A stretch of DNA of 64,000 nt from Thiovibrio frasassiensis (lineage in GTDB: Bacteria > Desulfobacterota > Desulfobulbia > Desulfobulbales > Desulfurivibrionaceae), in the NCBI RefSeq assembly GCF_029607905.1, contig NZ_JAPHEH010000001.1, positions 1 to 64,000 of the forward strand. The letters run 5' to 3'. A program made the position numbers and the translations under genes. Of this stretch, positions 26,898 through 37,897 are shown one piece after another. Under the pieces are notes generated by a model. It did not search any database. It was not told the DNA's origin and saw nothing but the letters and a program-made list of their open reading frames with translations. Numbering within the stretch: the first letter of the stretch is position 1; each line of letters starts with the position of its first letter.

Positions 26898-29090
26898 TTA
26901 ATAACGCTCGAAGTCTCCCTCGTTGCCCTCAGGCAAGGTAAGCTTTACCCCCGTCCGCGTTTGCTGTGCCCCGCCCTTCTTCGCATGTGTGCCGGACTGC
27001 GGCAAAGGACGGCGTTCTTGCACCTGCGGTTTGCTTTGTGCTCTTACTCTCTCAGTCTTGAAAAAAGCGATGGCTTCCTGCATCTGCGCTGCCTGGGCAG
27101 TCAGTTCCTCGCTTGTGGAAGCCATCTCCTCGGCCGCGGCACTGTTGGACTGGATCACCTGATCAAACTGCTGGATGGCGCGGGCATTTTCATCAATGCC
27201 ACGGGCCTGTTCGTTGCTGGCCGCATCGATCTCATGCACCAATTCGGCGGTTTTCTGGATCTGGGGCAGGATATCGTTGATCAAATTGCCCGCATTGGTG
27301 GCGGTTTCCACGCTAATCGAAGCCACCCCCTTGATCTCTTGGGCCGACACCTGGCTGCGTTCGGCAAGCTTGCGCACCTCGGCGGCGACCACGGCGAAGC
27401 CCTTGCCGTGCTCGCCGGCCCTGGCCGCCTCGATTGCGGCGTTCAAAGCGAGAAGATTCGTCTGCCGGGCAATCTCTTCAATCAACTCAATCTTTTCGGC
27501 AATATGCCGCATGGCAGAAACGGTTTCCGCCACCGCCTTTCCGCCCTCAACGGCATCAGCGGCCGTCCTGTTGGAAATAGCCGCGGTCTGTCGGGCATGA
27601 TCGGCAGTCTGGGCCACAGTGCTGGCCAATTCCTCCATGGAAGCGGAAATCTCCTCCACCGAAGCGGCCTGCTCGCTGGCTCCCTGAGAGACCTGCTCCG
27701 AGCTGGAACTCAACTCCTGACTGCCGGAGGCGACCTGATCGGCCGCTGCCCGCACATCGCTGATAACCTGCCGCAATTTTTGTATCATCGCGGCCAGTGA
27801 CCTGCCCAGGGCGTCTTTGTCGGAAAGGAGTTTGACATCAACCATGAGGTTCCCGTTAGCTATCATTTCCGCGTTGGCTGCGGTCAGCTTCAGGTTCTCG
27901 ACCATCTTGGCAAGAGATTTCCCCAGAACGTCTTTGTCGGACAGCACGGTCACCTTGACATCAAGATCACCCAAGGCAATTTGCTCGGCCATCTGCGCGG
28001 TCTTCTGGAGGTTTGCCACCATGTTTTTCATGGCCACCAACATCTGCGAAACCTCATCTTGCCTATCCACCTTTATATCTACGGTCAGATCGCCCTCGGC
28101 AATCCGATCAAAAGTGACGACGGCGCCATTAATGGGGAGAAACGCTTTGCGAATAAAGAAAAAGAGAGCTGCAAGGATGATGGCCGCAATCATGAGATTG
28201 ATGCCCAGATTCGCGATTAATTTTTTTTGCAAATCGTCCACAATATCCTGCACGTCGTCCATGACCAGAATAGAGCCGATTTCCTGTCCCTGATAATCCG
28301 TCAACTGCAACGGGTAGGTAATAAAGAGCTTCCCGTTGATCTTATATTCATCTTTACCGGCCATATAGGTGCCGATGATGCTCTTGGCAAGCTCAGAGGA
28401 AGTTACATAAAAAACCAGATTGTCGGCGAGGACATCGGTCTCCTTCTTCTCTGGACGTTGTGCTTTTTTAAATACCTCGGGGCGGATGCCTATGCCATAT
28501 TCTATGCCAAATGTTTCTTTGAGATTGTTCAGTAAGCCACTGATTGAGCCGCCGAATTCAACCGTACCGACATAGTTGTTTTCATAGGAAACAGGAAAGA
28601 CCACACGTAAGCCAGGGCCACCGACACCGACTTCGAGGCCGACAACGTTTTTTTTGCTCTGATTGGCCTCGACAACCGTACTGCGAAAAGCGGAAAGATC
28701 ATCCCCGAATTTTTCGGGCTTGTGCAGCCTTAAAAAACTGGTGGCCGGGGGGGTGTGGAATTGGAACTGGGCAATATCGTATTCCTTCTTGAGCTTTTCA
28801 TTATATTTCGCCAAATCCTGAACCAAGGCTTCTCTATTGCCTTCGGCAAACAAACGGACGACCTCTTTGTTCATCGTCAAGGTTTCCATGGCCAGAGAAA
28901 GATTCTGGAGTTGCTGCGCAAGAGAATTATTAAAGGTAGCCCTTACCCTGGCTGCCCGGGTCTTTTTTGCCGAAGCCAAGGTCTTGTCGAAATCGACATA
29001 CTGCTTGCCCATATTAAACAGAGTCATCAGCAAAATTCCGCTCAGGACGAGAACTAAGATTTTCGCTTTTATGCTGATATTTTTAAACAT
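26898..29090 (-). CDS. Methyl-accepting chemotaxis protein with dCache-like sensor and three HAMP repeats
   Basis: The 730-residue receptor has a large periplasmic domain (about 35-300) with the [20 protein letters not shown] segment, typical of the dCache_3 group of sensors. After the second membrane helix come three HAMP-like units spaced 41 and 39 residues apart ([24 protein letters not shown]), then the signalling hairpin. The tail ends GDFERY, preceded by a GVKLTLP segment shared with two other receptors here. GGAGGG precedes the start. Confidence 0.95.
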   Translation of the reverse strand: MFKNISIKAKILVLVLSGILLMTLFNMGKQYVDFDKTLASAKKTRAARVRATFNNSLAQQLQNLSLAMETLTMNKEVVRLFAEGNREALVQDLAKYNEKLKKEYDIAQFQFHTPPATSFLRLHKPEKFGDDLSAFRSTVVEANQSKKNVVGLEVGVGGPGLRVVFPVSYENNYVGTVEFGGSISGLLNNLKETFGIEYGIGIRPEVFKKAQRPEKKETDVLADNLVFYVTSSELAKSIIGTYMAGKDEYKINGKLFITYPLQLTDYQGQEIGSILVMDDVQDIVDDLQKKLIANLGINLMIAAIILAALFFFIRKAFLPINGAVVTFDRIAEGDLTVDIKVDRQDEVSQMLVAMKNMVANLQKTAQMAEQIALGDLDVKVTVLSDKDVLGKSLAKMVENLKLTAANAEMIANGNLMVDVKLLSDKDALGRSLAAMIQKLRQVISDVRAAADQVASGSQELSSSSEQVSQGASEQAASVEEISASMEELASTVAQTADHARQTAAISNRTAADAVEGGKAVAETVSAMRHIAEKIELIEEIARQTNLLALNAAIEAARAGEHGKGFAVVAAEVRKLAERSQVSAQEIKGVASISVETATNAGNLINDILPQIQKTAELVHEIDAASNEQARGIDENARAIQQFDQVIQSNSAAAEEMASTSEELTAQAAQMQEAIAFFKTERVRAQSKPQVQERRPLPQSGTHAKKGGAQQTRTGVKLTLPEGNEGDFERY

Positions 29091-29207
29091 GCAGCCCTCC
29101 AGGAATAGCTTTGGGAAATTCTTCGCGCAAAGATCTTTGCTTATAGAACCAGCTCATTTGTCCCCACACCCCAACAACCATTTAACTCAGAGAAATCACA
29201 GAACAAA

Positions 29208-31007
29208 TCAGTGTTCCAGCATATACTTCTCATCGCAGATCTCATCATCCTGCTCCGGCAAAACATTCTCCCCTTCATTGTGTAATTTGAAAAATGAGAT
29301 TGAGTCCTGAAGATGTGAAGCCTGAGCGGCCAACTCCTCGCTGGTCGAGGCCATTTCCTCGGCAGCCGCGCTGTTGGCCTGGATTACCTGATCAAACTGT
29401 TGGATGGCGCGGGCGTTCTCATCGATGCCCCGAGCCTGTTCGTTGCTGGCCGCATCGATTTCATGAACCAGTTCCGCGGTTTTCTGGATCTGCGGCACGA
29501 TCTCATTGATCAGCCTGCCCGCATTCCCGGCGGTTTCCACACTGGCATTGGCAACCCCCTTGATCTCTTGGGCCGAAGCCTGACTCCGTTCGGCAAGCTT
29601 TCTTACCTCCGCGGAAACAACGGCAAAGCCCTTGCCGTGCTCTCCAGCCCGGGCCGCCTCGATGGCCGCGTTCAAGGCCAGCAGGTTGGTCTGGCGGGCG
29701 ATCTCTTCAATAAATCCAATTTTTTCCGCAATATGCTGCATGGCAGAAACGGTCTCCAACACTACTTTCCCGCCCTCAACCGCATCGGCAGAGGCTTTGG
29801 TGGCGATAGCCGCGGTCTGGCGGGCATGATCGGCGGTCTGGGCCACGGTGCTGGCCAACTCTTCCATGGAGGCGGAAATCTGTTCCACCGCTGCAGCCTG
29901 TCGGCTGGTCCCCTGCGAAACCTGCTGCGCGCTGCTGCTCAGTTCCTGACTGCCGGAGACAACCTGATCGGCCGCACTCTGCACCTCCCCGATAATCTGG
30001 CGGAGCTTTTGAAATAAAGCGGACAGCGACTTACCAAACATATCATTCTCAGAAAGGAGCTCCACCTTTGAACCAAGATCTCCTTTTTCGATTTGCTCTG
30101 CCTTGACCCGTAAATTTTCCACCATCTTGGCCAAGGATTTACCCATAAGATCTTTCTCGGAAAGAATATTCACCTGCACATCCAAATTGCCCAAGGCGAT
30201 CTGCCCGGCCATTGCCGCCGTTGCCCTGAGATTTTGCACCATACTGCTCATGGCCACACACATCTGGCCAATTTCATCCCCGCTGGTACTGACGATTTGC
30301 ACATCAAGATCTCCCTTGGCGACCCGCCGCACATTGGCGACCGCCTGCTTTAGGGGCTTGATCATGCGACGAACGGCGTAATAAACGATAGCGCCAATAA
30401 GCAGAACCACTACGGCGGCGAATCCGACGATGCTCATGCCAATGCGCAACAGAGAATCCTTTTGCCTCTGCTGAGCCGCTGCGATCACCTGATTGCCGTG
30501 GGCAACAGTCTTCTCGATGTTTTTCTCAACCGCCGCGTAATCCAGACCGATGACCACGGAGCCAACCTTTTGCTCTCCGGCCACAATTTCTTTTTCCAAG
30601 ATATTTTTGGCAGAAAAAGCTTCAGGCCTGACACTTGAGGTGGTGATAGGCTTCCCGTCCTTGTCATGGAAGACGATGAAGGCAACATCCGGATCATTGG
30701 CCGCGCTCTGGACGATTTTCTCGAGAAAGGCGTACTCATAGTTGAGGATAAGATCCTGGCCAACCCTGGCCAGCATGTCGGCAAAGGATTTCCCTTTCAG
30801 AACAAGATTCTGCCGCAACAATTCTTCTTGTTCTTTCTGCTGCTCTTTCAGGGTGTTGACAAAGGCATCCCCCTGAACAGTCAAAGCGTTATGCACCGAA
30901 GCATTGATCGCCACGGTCATGCCGAGCATGAGCAGCAGTACCACTGCGACAATGGCAAGATTTAATTTTGCCGCGATTCCCATATTCCCAAATCTTGCTT
31001 TCAACAT
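29208..31007 (-). CDS. Methyl-accepting chemotaxis protein with single-Cache-like sensor, three HAMP units, no tether tail
   Basis: The 599-residue receptor has a periplasmic region of about 165 residues with [15 protein letters not shown], resembling a single Cache domain, then three HAMP-like units ([24 protein letters not shown], the last about three residues shorter in spacing) and the signalling hairpin. Unlike the other five receptors it ends in an acidic tail (EKYMLEH) with no x-F-E-R-Y motif. GGAGTG precedes the start. Confidence 0.94.
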   Translation of the reverse strand: MLKARFGNMGIAAKLNLAIVAVVLLLMLGMTVAINASVHNALTVQGDAFVNTLKEQQKEQEELLRQNLVLKGKSFADMLARVGQDLILNYEYAFLEKIVQSAANDPDVAFIVFHDKDGKPITTSSVRPEAFSAKNILEKEIVAGEQKVGSVVIGLDYAAVEKNIEKTVAHGNQVIAAAQQRQKDSLLRIGMSIVGFAAVVVLLIGAIVYYAVRRMIKPLKQAVANVRRVAKGDLDVQIVSTSGDEIGQMCVAMSSMVQNLRATAAMAGQIALGNLDVQVNILSEKDLMGKSLAKMVENLRVKAEQIEKGDLGSKVELLSENDMFGKSLSALFQKLRQIIGEVQSAADQVVSGSQELSSSAQQVSQGTSRQAAAVEQISASMEELASTVAQTADHARQTAAIATKASADAVEGGKVVLETVSAMQHIAEKIGFIEEIARQTNLLALNAAIEAARAGEHGKGFAVVSAEVRKLAERSQASAQEIKGVANASVETAGNAGRLINEIVPQIQKTAELVHEIDAASNEQARGIDENARAIQQFDQVIQANSAAAEEMASTSEELAAQASHLQDSISFFKLHNEGENVLPEQDDEICDEKYMLEH

Positions 31008-31300
31008 GCGCCACTCCTAGTCCGTCCTGCACCATCGAATATAACTTCCTACAACTACCGACATTAAATAATTATACGCATGGGAAAGAAATCAGGTCAA
31101 AGGATAAAAAGCAGAGCACTCGCTCGGTCGCCTTGAATCAAAAAAACAAAAAACATCACTATAAGCGATCTCAACTCAAGAGCGCTTATAGAACAACCAG
31201 AGACGTTTGGGACGACAATGCGAGACCGAATCAGAACCGTACAAAAAAATGCCCTCACGAGGAGGGCATCTCGAATAACACTTCAAAACAACAGAAGAGA
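31008..31300. other. Intergenic gap between two MCP genes
   Basis: This 293-base gap holds the terminator at 31243-31269 for the upstream receptor gene and should hold the promoter for the MCP that starts at 31007. I found no convincing promoter consensus and no gene. Confidence 0.6.
31243..31269 (-). terminator. Terminator after the poly-HAMP MCP gene
   Basis: On the minus strand ATGCCCT and AGGGCAT form a 7-bp stem around a 7-base loop, followed by a run of T residues. It is 32 bases past the stop codon of the gene at 31301-33424. Confidence 0.85.
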
Positions 31301-33424
31301 TCAATAACGCTCGAAATCGCCATCATTGCCGCCGATTGGCAGGGAGAGTTTCACCCCTTTCCCCTTGGGGGCTGCTATTTTTGCCCCAGCCGGACTAGCA
31401 GTAACCGACATGGGCCGCCCCTGCGGACGGGGACTGCCTTCACCATCCACCTTGAAAAAACTAATGCTCTCCTGCAACTGAGCCGCCTGTGCCGTAAGTT
31501 GCTCGCTGGTGGAGGCCATCTCTTCGGCAGCCGCGCTATTGGCCTGGATCACTTGGTCAAACTGCTGGATGGCGCGGGCATTTTCGTCAATGCCCCTGGC
31601 CTGCTCGTTACTGGCTGCGTCTATTTCATGGACCAGCTCCGCCGTTTTCTGGATCTGCGGCACGATCTCATTGATGAGCCTTCCGGCACCGGAAGCCGTT
31701 GCCACACTGGCACTGGCAACCCCCTTGATCTCTTGGGCGGAATGCTGACTGCGTTCGGCAAGCTTCCGTACCTCGGCGGCGACTACGGCAAAACCCTTGC
31801 CGTGTTCTCCGGCCCGGGCCGCTTCGATGGCGGCGTTCAAGGCCAGCAGGTTGGTTTGCCGAGCGATCTCCTCAATCAACTCGATCTTTTCGGCAATATG
31901 TTGCATCGCCACCACGGTTTCCTCCACCGCCTTGCCGCCCTCCACGGCATCGGCTGCAGCCTTGGTGGAAATGGCTGCGGTCTGCCGAGCGTGATCAGCG
32001 GTTTGGGATACGGTACTGGCCAGTTCTTCCATGGCGGAAGAGATCTCCTCCACCGCAGCCGCCTGTTCACTCGCTCCCTGGGAAACCTGCTGAGAACTTC
32101 CACTCAATTCCTGACTGCCCGCTGCAACCTGATCCGCAGCCATTCGCACATCATGGATGATAGCCTTAACCTTTTCAACCATGGCGGACAGAGCCAGACC
32201 AAAGGCATCCTTGTCGGAATGCACTCGGATCTTCACGGTCAAATCGCCGCCGGCAATTTTCTCGATATCGTCCGCCATGTGCCTGAGGTTATCGATCATT
32301 TTAACCAGGGCCTTGCCCAGCACGTCTTTTTCTCCAGGAGTAAAATCAAGGGAAAGATCCCCGAGGGCAATCTCCTCCGCAAACCTGACCTTGGCCCGCA
32401 GACTTTGCAGCATCTTCTGATGGGCCTGGCCCAAGACATCCTTATCCGATAACAGCTCCACCTCGAAATTGAGATTGCCGAGAGCAACCTCTTCTGCCTC
32501 TTTGGCTGTATTCCTCAGGCTCTCCACCATTTTGGCCAGTGCCTTGCCCAACTCGTCCTTCTCGGAAAGGGTCTGGACCTTAACCTCCAGATCACCCAGG
32601 GCGATCTGCCCGGCCACCCGGGCTGTGGCCTTAAAGTTTTCCACCACCTTAGCCATGGCGCCTAGCATGGCACCCACCTCATCCTTCCGATCCACCTGAA
32701 TCTGCAGTTCCGTATCACCAAGGGCAAGACGCTCATTCACCTCCAACGCCCTAGCCAGAGGAACGGTTATATTTCTGCTGACCAGCAGGGCGAGCAGGAT
32801 TGCAATACAGGCGCCACCGCCGATCACAGACGCCAGCATGATCACCGCCACATTATAGGTCCGGACAGCATCCGCCTGTGCCTTCTCGATATAGGTACCA
32901 TTGAGGTCCTGCAGTTTGTCGATGATGCCCCGCATCTCCTCGAACCGAGCTTTTGCCTGCCCCAAGGTCAGATCCAAGGCAAGGTTTCGCCCCTCGCGGG
33001 TATCCTCCACCCTGCCGTTGACAACCTGACGGGAAATAGTCTGCCAAACGGCAAAAGACTTATCAAATTGAGCCAGCAGCTCCTTTTCCTTGGGCGTCTG
33101 GGCAAGCGCCTTGTACTTACCCATCCGTTGGACGACCTGGCCGAGATTTTCCTCATACTCCTTAACCAGCTGCTTAAAAACATCCGTTTCGGTACTGGCA
33201 AAAATCATTGACCGTTCGGCCACGAGAAGCTGCTGCAGATCCCGGTCAGCCGAAAGCAGATAATTATTGGCGGGCATCCTCTTTTCAGAGATATCAAGGA
33301 GATTTTTATCGAGTTGGCTCAGGCCAACATAGCCTCCTCCACCGATAACGGCCATGAACAGGATCATTACGGTAAAACAAAGAGTAAGCTTGGACGCGAC
33401 CTTCATATCAGACAAGCGGATCAT
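31301..33424 (-). CDS. Methyl-accepting chemotaxis protein with five HAMP repeats
   Basis: The 707-residue receptor has a four-helix-type periplasmic sensor (about 35-190), a second membrane segment near 193-215, then five HAMP-like units whose conserved G-[DN]-[TL] motifs fall near residues 236, 277, 316, 355 and 393, a period of 39-41. The signalling hairpin follows. The C-terminus ends GDFERY after a basic linker with GVKLSLP. GAGG precedes the ATG at 33424. It appears to have its own terminator, so it may be transcribed with the small secreted protein upstream. Confidence 0.95.
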   Translation of the reverse strand: MIRLSDMKVASKLTLCFTVMILFMAVIGGGGYVGLSQLDKNLLDISEKRMPANNYLLSADRDLQQLLVAERSMIFASTETDVFKQLVKEYEENLGQVVQRMGKYKALAQTPKEKELLAQFDKSFAVWQTISRQVVNGRVEDTREGRNLALDLTLGQAKARFEEMRGIIDKLQDLNGTYIEKAQADAVRTYNVAVIMLASVIGGGACIAILLALLVSRNITVPLARALEVNERLALGDTELQIQVDRKDEVGAMLGAMAKVVENFKATARVAGQIALGDLEVKVQTLSEKDELGKALAKMVESLRNTAKEAEEVALGNLNFEVELLSDKDVLGQAHQKMLQSLRAKVRFAEEIALGDLSLDFTPGEKDVLGKALVKMIDNLRHMADDIEKIAGGDLTVKIRVHSDKDAFGLALSAMVEKVKAIIHDVRMAADQVAAGSQELSGSSQQVSQGASEQAAAVEEISSAMEELASTVSQTADHARQTAAISTKAAADAVEGGKAVEETVVAMQHIAEKIELIEEIARQTNLLALNAAIEAARAGEHGKGFAVVAAEVRKLAERSQHSAQEIKGVASASVATASGAGRLINEIVPQIQKTAELVHEIDAASNEQARGIDENARAIQQFDQVIQANSAAAEEMASTSEQLTAQAAQLQESISFFKVDGEGSPRPQGRPMSVTASPAGAKIAAPKGKGVKLSLPIGGNDGDFERY

Positions 33425-33481
33425 TACAGAAACCTCGCAAAATGTTGATTAGCAGTGGGGGCACCATACTCGGCCGACCAG

Positions 33482-34045
33482 TTATTTCAGCTTGTCCATG
33501 TCAATACCGATGGTCATGGCACCGATCACTGCTGCGCCATCCTTGACAGGCACGGATACCTGAACAGTATAGGCCTGGGTGCTGTCATCGAACTTAACGT
33601 CGCCAACATGCACCGCCCCCTTGCCCCCTTTGTAGGATTCAGTGAACTTCGGCTCGTCACCCTGCCAATAGTCGGATGTTTTATCGCTCATGCAGACATT
33701 GGCGCCAAGGTTATCCATGACAAAAAGCTCCGCATAATAAGGCGCCGATTTCCGAATCTCCTTAAGCCGTTTGCCGCAAGGATTGTCCATCAGAGCCTTC
33801 ATGTAGTCTACGACCCCAGGAGTAGCCATCCATTTGACATCCTTCTCCTTAATTTGGGCAAGGGTCTTACCCTTGGCATTTTCCGCCTTCACCGCCTGAA
33901 CAATTGCCGGATCCGAGCCCAATTTCACCAACTCTGTGTTGGCCAGATCAATAACCTTCTGCGGAGCTTTTTCCGCGGCAAAAACGCTTCCGGCAGTCAA
34001 CATCACAGCAATCCCGAACACACTTGCAACGATTATTTTTTTCAT
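33482..34045 (-). CDS. Secreted PDC/Cache-like sensor domain protein
   Basis: This 187-residue protein begins with a clear signal peptide (MKKIIVASVFGIAVMLTAGSVFA, cleavage after AxA) and has no other membrane segment. The rest resembles a single PDC/Cache sensor: YYAELFVMDNLGANVCMSDKTSDYWQGDE and a later beta strand region with YTVQVSVPVKDGAAVIGAMTIGIDMDKL. Such a free periplasmic Cache domain among MCP genes could act as a ligand-binding partner for a receptor, but this is inference. ATG at 34045 has AGAGGAAG upstream. Confidence 0.82.
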   Translation of the reverse strand: MKKIIVASVFGIAVMLTAGSVFAAEKAPQKVIDLANTELVKLGSDPAIVQAVKAENAKGKTLAQIKEKDVKWMATPGVVDYMKALMDNPCGKRLKEIRKSAPYYAELFVMDNLGANVCMSDKTSDYWQGDEPKFTESYKGGKGAVHVGDVKFDDSTQAYTVQVSVPVKDGAAVIGAMTIGIDMDKLK

Positions 34046-34354
34046 GACATCTTCCTCTTTTTCAATAAGGGTTAGAAAGAAAAAACGTTTCACCAACGGC
34101 AGCAAGCCCCCCTGCAACCAAACAGCCTTGCCTACGATTCACAATCCGCCAAAACAAGACAACGGATAGCGATCCATAAAACAACGAAGACATCTGCTAA
34201 TTTTCTACAAAAACATCAGAGAACAACAATGATGGAATTGACTATTCGTTAGTATAGGCTGGGAGAAAAAAGAAAGTCAAAAAAAAAAGAGGGGCAACAC
34301 CATAGAGTGCACCCCTCCCTTGCAACCAACCTTTATTTTGAAAAACAAAAAAAC
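34046..34354. other. Intergenic gap upstream of the secreted Cache protein
   Basis: This 309-base stretch has the terminator of the upstream MCP gene at its right side (34279-34318). The left part should contain the promoter of the secreted Cache-like gene, but I see no convincing -35/-10 pair. No gene is apparent. Confidence 0.6.
34279..34318 (-). terminator. Terminator after the PAS-containing MCP gene
   Basis: On the minus strand GAGGGGTGCAC and GTGTTGCCCCTC form an imperfect stem, followed by ten T residues (34279-34288 read as A on the plus strand). It lies about 37 bases past the stop codon of the MCP gene. Confidence 0.85.
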
Positions 34355-36760
34355 CTAATACCGCTCAAAATCCCCTTCCCCGCCAGCAGGCAGGGAGAGC
34401 TTGACACCTTTACCTTGCAAAGAGGTCTTTTTCGCTCGCGGGGCCGGCAAAGGCAGAGATCTCCCCGGCTGACGCACCTTGACCTCGGTATCCACCTTGA
34501 AAAAAGCAATGGTTTCCTGCAGATGGGCGGCCTGTGCGGTCAACTCCTCGCTGGTGGAGGCCATCTCCTCAGCGGCCGCGCTATTGGATTGAATCACCTG
34601 GTCAAACTGCTGAATGGCCCGGGCGTTCTCATCAATGCCCCGAGCCTGCTCGTTACTGGCGGCATCGATCTCATGGACCAGCTCCGCGGTTTTCTGGATC
34701 TGCGGCACGATCTCGTTGATAAGCTTGCCGGCATTGGAAGCGGTTTCCACACTGGCACTTGCAACCCCCTTGATCTCCTGGGCGGAATACTGACTTCTCT
34801 CCGCAAGTTTCCTCACCTCGGCGGCAACCACCGCAAAGCCCTTGCCATGTTCCCCGGCCCGGGCCGCCTCAATGGCGGCATTCAGTGCCAGCAGGTTGGT
34901 CTGCCGTGCAATCTCCTCAATCAGCTCGATCTTATTAGCAATGAGCTGCATGGCTGCCACGGTTTCCACCACTGCCTTGCCTCCATCCACGGCATCGGCA
35001 GCGGCCTTATTGGAAAGCGACGCCGTCTGCCGGGCATGGTCCGCAGTCTGCGCCACGGTACTGGCTAACTCTTCCATGGAAGAAGAAATCTCCTCCACCG
35101 AGGCCGCCTGTTCGCTGGCCCCCTGTGAGACCTGCTGGGAACTGCTGCTCAATTCTTGACTGCCAGAGGCAACCTGATCCGCGGCGCCGCGTACATCGGT
35201 GATAATCTCTTTGAGTTTTTCAACCATGTCCTGCAAGGCCTGAATCAAATCATCCTGGGCGCCGCGCTTTTTCAGTTTTACCAGCAGATTCCCCTCTGCT
35301 ATCTCGCGAGCCGCGCCGGTGATCTCGTTCAAGGCGTCGATCAATGCGCCCACGGCCGAGCCTATGCCGTCAAAAATCTGTTTCACCGGCGCGGTATCGG
35401 AATCAGCAGGCTCGGTATCAATTGCCAGCGAGATATCGCCTTCGGCGATCTTTTTGAGACTTTCGACCAGCTTCTGTGTTTCGATGGATTGATAATTCGC
35501 AATTTTTTCCGCCACCCGCGCAGCTTTCTTAACCGCGGTCTGATCAGTCACCACCTCAAAGGCGCCAATGATTTTACCTTCTTCATCACGAAGAGGCGTG
35601 GCACTGTAAGTAATATCAAGATCCAAGTTTCCTGGATGGGCATCTGTTTCAGAAGTAGCATCCTGGGCACTCCTCATCGCCTGGCCGCAAGCACAACGCT
35701 CGGTCTTGCAATCCGAGGTTTTGAAGTGATCAAAACATTTGGTCCCGACCAACTGGGCCTGAGTCTTGGCGCCGACCTTAGCGCCCAGTTCGTTCATGTA
35801 CTGGACATTAAAATCATTATCGATGATCATGGCCGGAGTTGGCATACTGTCCAGCAGTCCCACCAACCTGGACATGGTATTGTTGATTCCTTCGACGATC
35901 TTTTTAAAATCGCCCTGGTGTTGGGCCGCATCGGCGCGGATGCTGAGCTTGCCTTCCATTGCCGCCCGGGAAACCACGGCAACCTCCTTGGACACAGAAT
36001 TAATCGCCGCCACCATTTTTGCCATGGCGCCCTGAAGGACACCAAACTCATCGGTGGCAGTGGTATCGATCCGAACCCCGGTGTTCCCGGCCGCGATTTG
36101 CTGGGCAACACCAATCAGCGTCCCGAGTGCCGAAGCGATCCTCCCGGAAAAAAGCCAAGCAAGAATCAAAGTGAAGAGGATAACCCCAAGCGAAAGCCCC
36201 CCCCCGATCATATTATTCATCTGGATCGCATCCATGGCTCCCTGCATGGCCGCGACGGATTCAGCCTCCATCTTCCTCTCGATTTCGCTGATGCGGCTAT
36301 GAATTTCATCGGCGTAGGCATCTACCTCGGCCATGGACTTGTTTCCGAGTTCCGGCCCCCCTTTGATATACTGCCCTGCCATCCAGACATTTTTTTCATA
36401 AAATTTACTGAAAGAGTGGTCCACCTCCTCCAATTGTTTTTTCTCGCCGGGATATAGCTCCATCAATTCCTGAATATGCTTATGAAAAAGATTGGCCGAA
36501 TGTTCAGCCTTTTTGAGACCGTCATTTAATCCGTCAAGCCCCCGAGTCGCCGAAATGTCGGTAATCCACAAGGCCACATCCGACAAGTCGTACTTAAGGT
36601 TCATGGTTAACTCATTTCCGGCATAGCCCACATCTCGGGCATAGGTCACGGAGCGAACCACTCTGGCCTGAAGAAAAATATTCAGGACCAACTGGAACAA
36701 CAGCAAAACACAGACCCCGCCAAAGGCGAACAGCATTTTATTTCTAATGTTTTTTTTCAT
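34355..36760 (-). CDS. Methyl-accepting chemotaxis protein with cysteine-containing PAS domain
   Basis: The 801-residue receptor has an N-terminal membrane segment identical at its first 17 residues to the MCP at 23436-25103, a four-helix-type sensor, a second membrane segment near 185-205, a HAMP and HAMP-like units, a PAS domain at about 300-410, further HAMP-like units ([16 protein letters not shown]) and the signalling hairpin. The PAS region holds four cysteines at 342, 351, 356 and 358 that may bind metal or sense redox state. The tail is GDFERY after GVKLSLP. It is the first gene of the receptor series. Confidence 0.95.
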   Translation of the reverse strand: MKKNIRNKMLFAFGGVCVLLLFQLVLNIFLQARVVRSVTYARDVGYAGNELTMNLKYDLSDVALWITDISATRGLDGLNDGLKKAEHSANLFHKHIQELMELYPGEKKQLEEVDHSFSKFYEKNVWMAGQYIKGGPELGNKSMAEVDAYADEIHSRISEIERKMEAESVAAMQGAMDAIQMNNMIGGGLSLGVILFTLILAWLFSGRIASALGTLIGVAQQIAAGNTGVRIDTTATDEFGVLQGAMAKMVAAINSVSKEVAVVSRAAMEGKLSIRADAAQHQGDFKKIVEGINNTMSRLVGLLDSMPTPAMIIDNDFNVQYMNELGAKVGAKTQAQLVGTKCFDHFKTSDCKTERCACGQAMRSAQDATSETDAHPGNLDLDITYSATPLRDEEGKIIGAFEVVTDQTAVKKAARVAEKIANYQSIETQKLVESLKKIAEGDISLAIDTEPADSDTAPVKQIFDGIGSAVGALIDALNEITGAAREIAEGNLLVKLKKRGAQDDLIQALQDMVEKLKEIITDVRGAADQVASGSQELSSSSQQVSQGASEQAASVEEISSSMEELASTVAQTADHARQTASLSNKAAADAVDGGKAVVETVAAMQLIANKIELIEEIARQTNLLALNAAIEAARAGEHGKGFAVVAAEVRKLAERSQYSAQEIKGVASASVETASNAGKLINEIVPQIQKTAELVHEIDAASNEQARGIDENARAIQQFDQVIQSNSAAAEEMASTSEELTAQAAHLQETIAFFKVDTEVKVRQPGRSLPLPAPRAKKTSLQGKGVKLSLPAGGEGDFERY

Positions 36761-36990
36761 TTTCCATCCATAACACTCTAATCTTGATGTGAGACAGCCG
36801 CGCCAGTCATCCCTTTAGTCGGCCGCCGTTAATTTGCGATTCAATGCGAGGACTTGATTTTTTCTTAGACCATAGAAGCAACCGCCCATTGAACGAAGGA
36901 GCCGCCCCTTTCTCTGCTTTGCGAAAGCGAAGCCCATATCAGGCCTCGTCTGGACGAACATATCCGTATAAGTACAAAGACCTATGCCTC

Positions 36991-37020
36991 ATGCTATGGT
37001 AATTTAAGCGGGAAAGTCAA
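36991..37020 (-). promoter_or_regulatory. Candidate promoter upstream of the first MCP gene
   Basis: On the minus strand TTGACT (37015-37020) and TAGCAT (36991-36996) are 18 bases apart, in the 291-base gap before the MCP gene that starts at 36760. The -10 match is weak, and no sigma-28 flagellar-type promoter was found in the same gap. Confidence 0.35.
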
Positions 37021-37051
37021 ACACAAAAGATGCAGCAAAAAGATAGGAAAA

Positions 37052-37897
37052 TTATACGAGGGGAGAATACCGCGCGGCAAGAGCACGGGCGCGGTGCCCT
37101 TCTTCAGAGCGGCCATGCTTGAGGCAACCATTTCCGTATAGCACGGCCTTGCGGACCAGCTCTTCACTCGCCAGGCGAAATTGCGCCGAGGTGAGAGGGC
37201 TGGAAGAAAGAAGCTTTTCGATGGCCCGGAGACGAAAACGGTCCATACCGGTTCGAAACTGCATCGAAACCTGATCTTGCCTGCCGCCATGTTTGACGGT
37301 CAGGGGCGCTTCAACCAAAAGAAAAGAGTGGCCGACACTGGCCCTGAGCCACAGTTCGTAATCCTCGCAGCAGGGAAAGCTTTCATCCAACAGGCCGATT
37401 CGCTCGAACAATTCCCGCCTGACCATGACTGTGGACATGCCCACCACACACAGCTCCAGACTGCGGGCAAAGATATCGCCGCCCTCCTTGGCGTGCCGCT
37501 TTTTCTGATTGCGATGCTGGCCGTTGCAAAACCAGGTTTCCTGGGTATGGGAGATGAGCAGATCCGGCTGCGCCTCCATGGCCGCGGCCTGGAGAAAGAG
37601 CTTGTTGCGGGTGAACTGGTCGTCGGAATCGAGAAAGGCGAGCAGGGAATGACGAGCCGCCCTGATCCCGGCGTTTCTGGCCGCAGCCGGACCCCGGTTT
37701 TCCTGACGCAGAGTTACAAGAGCCTTGCCGTAAGAAGCGAGCAAGGCCTGGGTTGCGTCGGTGGAGCCATCGTCCACCACAATGAGTTCAAAATTACTAT
37801 AGGTTTGAGCAAGGACCGAATCAATGGCCCGGGATAGAAAGCCGGCCCGATTATGGGTGGGGATGATGACGGAGACTGGGGTGCTTGGAGAGGCCAT
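37052..37897 (-). CDS. Family 2 glycosyltransferase
   Basis: The 281-residue protein is a GT-A fold glycosyltransferase: VSVIIPTHNR start, VDDGSTDAT near residue 43, and the metal-binding DxD as FLDSDDQF near 90. An acceptor-region motif CEDYELWLRA follows near 180. It has no membrane segment. Its ATG overlaps the birA stop (TAATG), so it is translated in the same operon, though a role in carboxylase function is not evident. Donor and acceptor are unknown. Confidence 0.9.
   Translation of the reverse strand: MASPSTPVSVIIPTHNRAGFLSRAIDSVLAQTYSNFELIVVDDGSTDATQALLASYGKALVTLRQENRGPAAARNAGIRAARHSLLAFLDSDDQFTRNKLFLQAAAMEAQPDLLISHTQETWFCNGQHRNQKKRHAKEGGDIFARSLELCVVGMSTVMVRRELFERIGLLDESFPCCEDYELWLRASVGHSFLLVEAPLTVKHGGRQDQVSMQFRTGMDRFRLRAIEKLLSSSPLTSAQFRLASEELVRKAVLYGNGCLKHGRSEEGHRARALAARYSPLV

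Noticed and set aside
23700-35160. Repeated near-identical blocks about every 2 kb, at first sight like a repeat array
   Set aside because: They are the conserved signalling hairpins of six MCP genes, not CRISPR repeats or an integrated element.
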